From Hyphomicrobiales bacterium (GTDB lineage: Bacteria; Pseudomonadota; Alphaproteobacteria; Rhizobiales; Aestuariivirgaceae): a stretch of 10,849 nt of DNA. The translations under genes and the position numbers were made by a program. The notes beneath the pieces are model-generated. The model was not told where the DNA came from. It searched no databases and worked only from the letters and a program-made list of their open reading frames with translations. Below, one piece after another: positions 6,591-10,849 of this stretch (position 1 is the stretch's first letter; every line of letters starts with the position of its first letter). The stretch covers positions 1 through 10,849 of the forward strand of contig JAAURV010000075.1 in assembly GCA_012032065.1 (NCBI GenBank), in the 5' to 3' direction.

Positions 6591-6827
6591 ATGACCAAAC
6601 GCGATTCCGAAGAAGAACTGGACGTTTCAGGGCTCCTTTGTCCCCTGCCTGTGCTGAAGGCGAGGAAACGCCTGCTCTCCATGCCGCAAGGACAGGTGCT
6701 AAAGGTCATTGCCAGCGATCCCATGTCTGCAATAGACATGCCCCACTTCTGCGTCGAAGCAGGCCACGAGCTTGTTTCTCATGAGCAGGACGGCGGCATC
6801 TTCATCTTCAGGATCAGGAGCGGATGA
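6591..6827 (+). CDS. TusA-family sulfur carrier protein
   Basis: A 78-residue cytosolic protein of the TusA/SirA/YeeD family. These carry persulfide sulfur on the Cys of a CPxP motif and hand it to tRNA thiolation, molybdenum-cofactor or other sulfur pathways. The motif is intact: ELDVSGLLCPLPVLKARKRL (residues 9-28), with Cys17 in CPLP. The rest follows the family pattern, including LKVIASDPMSAIDMPHFC (about 40-57) and the closing GGIFIFRIRSG strand. The ATG at 6591 gives the normal length; a TTG at 6564 would add 9 residues but sits directly against its purine-rich stretch. No clear Shine-Dalgarno precedes 6591. The stop overlaps the start of the guanidino-hydrolase gene as ATGA, so the two are coupled. 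It is divergent from mobA, which is notable because TusA has been linked to molybdenum-cofactor synthesis in E. coli. Family is certain; the sulfur acceptor is unknown. Confidence 0.9.
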   Translation: MTKRDSEEELDVSGLLCPLPVLKARKRLLSMPQGQVLKVIASDPMSAIDMPHFCVEAGHELVSHEQDGGIFIFRIRSG

Positions 6828-7702
6828 GTTTCGACTTCGGCAGCTTCAACATGTGGGGGCCCTTGCGCAAAGTGGCCGTGCGCCGTCCGGCGGAAGCCAT
6901 GGTGAGCGAGGCCAAGATCGCAGCGGAATGGAAGCCGCTCAACTATCATTCCGCGCCGAAGTTTGTTGAAGCGCAAGCCGAGTACGCCGCTTTCGAGGAC
7001 ATACTCAACCGCGCAGGTGCGGAAACGATTTATCTTCCGTGCAATGACGATCTGACGCTCGATTCGCTCTACGCTCATGACGCCCTGGTCGTCACGCCGC
7101 GCGGCCTCGTGCGCCCGTGGATGGGGAAGCCCGCGCGCCGCGCCGAGGCGCAAGTCAATGGCGCGTTTCTCGAAAAGCTCGGCTTGCCGATTGCTGGCGA
7201 CATCGCGCCGCCCGGATTGATCGAAGGCGGCGATCTTGTCTGGATCGACCGCAACACGCTGCTCGCCGGGATCGGCTACCGCACCAATCTCGAGGGCGTG
7301 AAACAACTCCAGACGCTGGCCGGTTCGGATGTCGAAGTTCTCTGGTTCGACATGCCGCACTACAAGGGCCGCGCCGACGTCTTCCATCTGATGTCGTTCC
7401 TGTCGCCGGTCGATCGCGATCTCGCTGTCGTCTATCTGCCGCTGATGCCGGTGCGCTTGGTCGAGTTCCTCGAATCGCGCGGCTTCGCTTTCGTGCATGT
7501 GCCCGAGGACGAATTCCCGGCCATGGGCTGCAATGTTCTGGCCCTGGGTCCGCGCCACGTCACCCTCGTCGAAGGCAATCTCGAAACCGAGCGCCGCATG
7601 CGCGCCGCCGGCATCAAGGTCGAAACCTTTTCCGGCGCTGAAATCTGCCGCAAAGGCGAAGGCGGCCCCACCTGCATGACAAGGCCGCTGGTGCGCGGCT
7701 AA
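6824..7702 (+). CDS. Guanidino-group hydrolase of the arginine deiminase/DDAH superfamily
   Basis: A 292-residue enzyme of the amidinotransferase/arginine deiminase fold, which attacks the guanidinium carbon with a Cys. The expected catalytic set is visible: Asp86 in YAHDALVV, EGGDLVWI (residues 134-141), His188 in DVFHLMSFLSP, and the nucleophile Cys284 in GGPTCMTRPL at the C-terminus, close to the CMxxPL ending of arginine deiminases. Length lies between DDAH (about 255) and ADI (about 410), matching the proteobacterial group annotated as dimethylarginine dimethylaminohydrolase-like. Substrate could be arginine, N-methylated arginine or another guanidino compound; the sequence alone does not decide. 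It starts within the tusA-like stop codon (ATGA). Its stop shares 4 nt (7699-7702) with the stop of the convergent acoC-like gene. No signal peptide is seen. Confidence 0.87.
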   Translation: MSFDFGSFNMWGPLRKVAVRRPAEAMVSEAKIAAEWKPLNYHSAPKFVEAQAEYAAFEDILNRAGAETIYLPCNDDLTLDSLYAHDALVVTPRGLVRPWMGKPARRAEAQVNGAFLEKLGLPIAGDIAPPGLIEGGDLVWIDRNTLLAGIGYRTNLEGVKQLQTLAGSDVEVLWFDMPHYKGRADVFHLMSFLSPVDRDLAVVYLPLMPVRLVEFLESRGFAFVHVPEDEFPAMGCNVLALGPRHVTLVEGNLETERRMRAAGIKVETFSGAEICRKGEGGPTCMTRPLVRG

Positions 7703-8808
7703 CCCGCGATGTGACTCTTGATGAGCGCGTTCACCTCGGACGCTTTCTCCATGAACACCATGTGGCCGGCGCCCTCGATCACGTGCACTTTCGCGCCCGG
7801 CAAATTCTGAGCGTGCGCCGGAGGAATTACCTCATCACCCGCGCCCCAGATGACCAGCGCTTTCGAAGCAGCGCCGCCGAGCGCCTTGCCGGGCGCGTCC
7901 TTCTGCCTGCCTCCGCCGAAGATGGTCTCTGCAAGCGACGACAGGAACGGCTGCACCCCATCGAGCCGCTTGTATTTCAGCACATCGTCGACAAGCTGGC
8001 GGCTCACCAGGCTCTTGTCGGCAAACAAAGTTTCAAGCACCGGCTTCAGATCGCGGCGGCCTTCCGCGGCCACATAGTCTTTCACATACGAACCGATCTC
8101 TTCGCCAAGGCCGCCTGAGTTGATCAACGTCATCGTCTTGACTCGCGACGGATGATCGATCGCCATTTGCATCGCAATCGCGCCGCCCATCGAATGTCCC
8201 ACGAGATGCGCGGAAGCGATGCCCGCCGCATCCATGAACTCGGCCAGCGCCGAGGTCATCGACTTCAACGAAGGCTTCGCCATCGTCTTTGAAGATTGTC
8301 CATGCCCCGGCAAATCGAGCGCGTAGACGGTCGCCACCTCGCCAAGCGCGTCGATGTTGAACAGCCAGTTGTCGAGATCGCCGCCGAAGCCATGAATCAG
8401 GATCAGCGGATCGCCCTTGTCGCCGCGTTTGGCATAGCGGATTTTGCCCGCGCCAACATCAGCCCACTCGTAACTCGGCCCGCTCTCCTCGTCGCCCTCG
8501 TCGGGCGGCGGCGTCACATAGGCAGCAACATAGGCGTCAACCTCCGCATCGCTCACCTCGGGTGGCGCGATGACGCCGATCAGCGCCTTCACTGAATAGG
8601 TCGCATCCGGCACGCCCACGCGCCGCCGCAGGATTCCGCCATCCTGCGCTTCGAGCGCACCCGCGATCTTATCCGTCTCGATCTCGAGAATCTGGTCGCC
8701 CACATTGATGGTCTTGCCGTCTTCCACGAGCCACGACGTCACCTTGCCCTCCTTCATGGAAAGGCCCCATTTGGGCATGACGACGGGTTTGATGCGGGGA
8801 TCGCTCAT
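7699..8808 (-). CDS. acoC: Acetoin dehydrogenase E2 component: lipoyl domain fused to alpha/beta hydrolase
   Basis: A 369-residue dihydrolipoamide acyltransferase-type subunit with AcoC architecture. Residues about 7-82 form a biotinyl/lipoyl domain (VVMPKWGLSMKEGKVTSWLV) whose lipoyl-lysine is Lys47 in ETDKI. An acidic linker (about 84-118) follows, then an alpha/beta hydrolase: oxyanion HGFGG (139-143), nucleophile Ser206 in GHSMGG, Asp325 in GAGDEVIP and His349 in GAGHMVF. Ordinary E2 proteins carry a chloramphenicol-acetyltransferase-like domain instead, so this fusion points to the acetoin complex, where it would move the acetyl group to CoA. The ATG at 8808 is chosen because it opens the lipoyl domain and a GAGGCGAG stretch lies just upstream; a longer in-frame extension to 8931 runs into the E1 beta gene and is not supported. 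It follows acoB after 13 nt and is convergent with the guanidino hydrolase. Confidence 0.9.
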   Translation of the reverse strand: MSDPRIKPVVMPKWGLSMKEGKVTSWLVEDGKTINVGDQILEIETDKIAGALEAQDGGILRRRVGVPDATYSVKALIGVIAPPEVSDAEVDAYVAAYVTPPPDEGDEESGPSYEWADVGAGKIRYAKRGDKGDPLILIHGFGGDLDNWLFNIDALGEVATVYALDLPGHGQSSKTMAKPSLKSMTSALAEFMDAAGIASAHLVGHSMGGAIAMQMAIDHPSRVKTMTLINSGGLGEEIGSYVKDYVAAEGRRDLKPVLETLFADKSLVSRQLVDDVLKYKRLDGVQPFLSSLAETIFGGGRQKDAPGKALGGAASKALVIWGAGDEVIPPAHAQNLPGAKVHVIEGAGHMVFMEKASEVNALIKSHIAG

Positions 8809-8821
8809 GATGCTCGCCTCA

Positions 8822-9829
8822 TCAGTTGGCCATTGTCTTCTGCACCGCCGAAGCGATTTGCGCCGCCGAGGGAATGTAGAGGTCTTCCAGTGCTGGCGAA
8901 AACGGCACCGGCGTATGCGGCGCCGTGACAAGTCGCGGCGCTGCTTTCAACGCCTTGAAGCACTCCTGGCTCACCGCCGCGGAAACATCCGATGCGATCG
9001 AGCAGCGCGGATTGGCTTCGTCGACGCAGACCAGCCGTCCCGTGCGTTCGACCGAGTCGAACACCGTATCCATGTCGATGGGCGACAGCGTACGCAAATC
9101 GATAATCTCTGCCTCAACGCCACTCTTCGCGAGATCGGCGGCGGCATCCATCGCCCGGTGAACCATCATGCCATAGGTCACGATGGAAACATCCCTGCCC
9201 TCACGCGTCACATTCGCCTCGCCGAACGGGATCGCATAGGATTCCGCCGGCACATCGCTCTCATGCGGATAGAGCACCTTGTGCTCGCAGAAGATCACTG
9301 GATCGTTGTCGCGGATCGACTGAATCAAGAGTCCCTTGGCATCGTAAGCATTCGATGGGCACACTACCTTCAGCCCCGGAATATGCGTGAACAATGGCGT
9401 CAGCATTTGCGAGTGCTGGGCCGCGGCACGGAAGCCCGCGCCCACCATGGCGCGGATGACGACTGGTGTCTCCGCCTTGCCGCCGAACATGTATTTGAAC
9501 TTGGCGGCCTGATTGTAGATCTGGTCGAAGCACACGCCCATGAAATCGAGGAACATGAGTTCCGCGACAGGCCGCATGCCGCAAGCAGCAGCCCCGATGG
9601 CCGCGCCGATGAAGGCCGATTCCGAGAGCGGCGTGTCGAGCACGCGCCCCGGATGCTTGTGATAGAGCCCCTTGGTAACGCCAAGCGGCCCTCCCCAGGC
9701 ATCCATTTCGCCCTCGCCGCCCGCCCCTCCGGCGATGTCCTCGCCCATGAGAAACACGGACGAATCGCGGGCCATTTCCTGATCGAGCGCCTCGTTGATC
9801 GCCTGACGCATGCTGATATTGCGTGCCAT
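8822..9829 (-). CDS. acoB: Acetoin/pyruvate dehydrogenase E1 component, beta subunit
   Basis: A 335-residue transketolase-like subunit that pairs with E1 alpha to bind thiamine diphosphate and decarboxylate or cleave the 2-oxo/acetoin substrate. Recognisable blocks are SMRQAINEALDQEMARD at the N-terminus, MGEDIAGG (residues 28-35, containing the Glu-rich TPP-pocket region), DTPLSESAFIGAAIG (65-79), ELMFLDFMGVCFDQIYNQAA, and the C-terminal transketolase domain with EAEIIDLRTLSPID and CVDEA. Length is typical. The ATG at 9829 has GGGAG upstream at normal distance; an in-frame extension to 10018 overlaps the E1 alpha gene with no family similarity. It starts 14 nt after the E1 alpha stop. I call it AcoB rather than PdhB because its operon partner is an AcoC-type E2; on its own sequence the two are hard to separate. 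Confidence 0.9.
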   Translation of the reverse strand: MARNISMRQAINEALDQEMARDSSVFLMGEDIAGGAGGEGEMDAWGGPLGVTKGLYHKHPGRVLDTPLSESAFIGAAIGAAACGMRPVAELMFLDFMGVCFDQIYNQAAKFKYMFGGKAETPVVIRAMVGAGFRAAAQHSQMLTPLFTHIPGLKVVCPSNAYDAKGLLIQSIRDNDPVIFCEHKVLYPHESDVPAESYAIPFGEANVTREGRDVSIVTYGMMVHRAMDAAADLAKSGVEAEIIDLRTLSPIDMDTVFDSVERTGRLVCVDEANPRCSIASDVSAAVSQECFKALKAAPRLVTAPHTPVPFSPALEDLYIPSAAQIASAVQKTMAN

Positions 9830-9843
9830 CGCTGTTCTCCCGC

Positions 9844-10827
9844 TCAGTATTTCACATAAACATCGGTGGTTAGGTCGGCGATCGTCGGCGAAGGCGTCGA
9901 CTTCGCGAACGCCACCGCTTCTTCGACGAGCGACACCGCATCCTTGTCGATGGCCTCGAGTTCGTCCCGCGAAACCGAGCCCGCCTCGATGACGCGCTCG
10001 GTGAAAATCTTGATGCAATCCTTGTTGGCGCGGATGTCGTCAAGCTCGCCATTGCCGCGATAAAGTTGCTGGTCGCCTTCGAAGTGCCCAAAGAAACGCA
10101 CCATCTTGCACTCGAGCAGCGCCGGTCCTCCGCCTTCGCGAGCGCGCTTGATGATTTCGCCCGCCGCTTCGTAGACGGCGAAGAAATCCGTGCCATCGAC
10201 CGTCACTCCAGGAAGCCCGAAGCCCGCCGCGCGATCCACATAGGAGTCGACCGCCACCGCATAGTCGCGCGATGTCGATTCCGCGTAGCCATTGTTCTCG
10301 ACCACGAAGATCGCGGGCAGATTCCACACCGCCGCGAGATTCAAACTCTCGAGGAATGTGCCCTGATTCGAAGCGCCATCGCCCACGAAGGAAATGCCAA
10401 CCGCGCCATCGCCGCGATACTTCGCCGCCAGCGCCGCGCCGCAAATCAGTGGCGCACCCGCGCCAAGAATGCCGTTCGCGCCCATCATGCCCTTGGAGAG
10501 ATCGGCGATATGCATGGAGCCGCCCTTGCCCTTGCACAGGCCTGCAGCCTTGCCGAAGATTTCCGCCATCATGCCGCGCACGTCGACGCCCTTGGCGATG
10601 CAGTGCCCATGGCCGCGGTGGGTGGAGGCGATGCGATCCTTGTCCTCGAGATGCATCATGATGGCCGTGCCCGCCGCTTCTTCACCGGCATAGAGATGCA
10701 CGAAGCCCGGAATCTCGCCCTTGGCGAATTCAGCATGCAGCCGCTCCTCGAACTCGCGGATCGTCCGCATGGTGCGATAGGCCTGAAGCAATCCCGCCTT
10801 GCCGAGCGGGAACGCCCTGGCGCTCAT
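9844..10827 (-). CDS. acoA: Acetoin/pyruvate dehydrogenase E1 component, alpha subunit
   Basis: A thiamine-diphosphate-dependent dehydrogenase alpha subunit, 327 residues from the ATG at 10827. The TPP/Mg motif begins GDGASNQG (residues 149-156) and closes with VVENNGYA, Asn178-Asn179 (GDG-x26-NN type). STHRGHGHCIAKG (68-80) and GKGGSMHIADL (100-110) are the conserved active-site loop and helix of the family, and MRTIREFEERLHAEF (20-34) the N-terminal helix. The protein accepts electrons onto lipoate via the E2 subunit downstream. The operon runs acoA, acoB, acoC with 14- and 13-nt gaps; no E3 (dihydrolipoamide dehydrogenase) lies in view. The start is uncertain: the frame stays open from 10827 to the right edge and there is no clear Shine-Dalgarno before this ATG, so a start outside the window is possible, although the N-terminus already fits the family. 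Confidence 0.88.
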   Translation of the reverse strand: MSARAFPLGKAGLLQAYRTMRTIREFEERLHAEFAKGEIPGFVHLYAGEEAAGTAIMMHLEDKDRIASTHRGHGHCIAKGVDVRGMMAEIFGKAAGLCKGKGGSMHIADLSKGMMGANGILGAGAPLICGAALAAKYRGDGAVGISFVGDGASNQGTFLESLNLAAVWNLPAIFVVENNGYAESTSRDYAVAVDSYVDRAAGFGLPGVTVDGTDFFAVYEAAGEIIKRAREGGGPALLECKMVRFFGHFEGDQQLYRGNGELDDIRANKDCIKIFTERVIEAGSVSRDELEAIDKDAVSLVEEAVAFAKSTPSPTIADLTTDVYVKY

Positions 10828-10849
10828 CCGTGGCGGCGCAACTTTCTTG

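Noticed and set aside
8809..8931. N-terminal extension of the acoC-like frame
   Set aside because: The extra 41 residues are Arg-rich, overlap the acoB 3' end, and precede a good ATG with ribosome-binding site at the start of the lipoyl domain.
8705..9859. A 384-codon plus-strand open frame opposite acoB and the start of acoC
   Set aside because: The composition is Arg/His-rich and lacks any motif, while the opposite strand encodes clear E1 beta and E2 proteins.
9830..10018. N-terminal extension of the acoB-like frame
   Set aside because: It lies inside the acoA coding sequence in another frame and has no E1 beta similarity; the ATG at 9829 starts the family sequence.
1..10849. Search for a CRISPR array, insertion sequence, toxin-antitoxin pair, tRNA or phage-type defence island
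   Set aside because: No regularly spaced repeats, transposase or recombinase motifs, tRNA-like arms or nuclease/toxin signatures were seen. The gene content is metabolic and the gaps are all under 90 nt.

Overview
The window is GC-rich, densely packed bacterial DNA with no tRNA, rRNA, insertion sequence, phage gene or CRISPR array that I can see. Nearly every base is coding, many neighbours overlap by 4 nt, and the protein families (YddG-like and other EamA transporters, a DMGDH/GcvT-type flavoprotein, an acetoin-dehydrogenase-type E1/E2 set, MobA/MobB, DUF924) suit an alphaproteobacterium, perhaps of the Hyphomicrobiales or a related order. That placement is inferred from family resemblance and base composition; the window holds no phylogenetic marker.

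Layout, left to right. (1) Positions 1-375 (-) are the N-terminal part of an EamA/DMT exporter, divergent from 442-915 (+), a small MGMT-family DNA-binding protein without the usual alkyl-acceptor cysteine. The 66-nt gap between them carries a candidate sigma70 promoter and overlapping inverted repeats. (2) A long minus-strand block follows, read from right to left: mobA (6503-5904), mobB, a DUF924 gene and a GNAT acetyltransferase, each overlapping the next by 4 nt. After an 86-nt gap come an 838-residue FAD/GcvT demethylating dehydrogenase (4350-1834) and, 12 nt further, a second EamA transporter (1821-919). (3) Divergent from mobA, on the plus strand, is a two-gene unit: a TusA-family sulfur carrier (6591-6827) overlapping by 4 nt a Cys-dependent guanidino-group hydrolase of the ADI/DDAH type (6824-7702). 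(4) The right end is a minus-strand operon for a 2-oxo-acid/acetoin dehydrogenase complex: E1 alpha (10827-9844), E1 beta (9829-8822) and an E2 (8808-7699) that carries a lipoyl domain fused to an alpha/beta hydrolase, as in AcoC.

How they may work together. The mob genes finish the molybdenum cofactor (bis-MGD). The DMGDH-like enzyme would remove a methyl group from an N-methyl amine and pass the one-carbon unit to tetrahydrofolate, with the neighbouring transporter possibly moving substrate or product. The aco genes would cleave acetoin to acetaldehyde and acetyl-CoA. Most genes are recognisable housekeeping or catabolic functions. The parts most worth a second look are the acceptor-cysteine-less MGMT-like protein with its promoter, the fused-by-overlap TusA/guanidino-hydrolase pair, and the DUF924 and GNAT genes coupled to mobAB. 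I did not find a clear undescribed multi-gene system.
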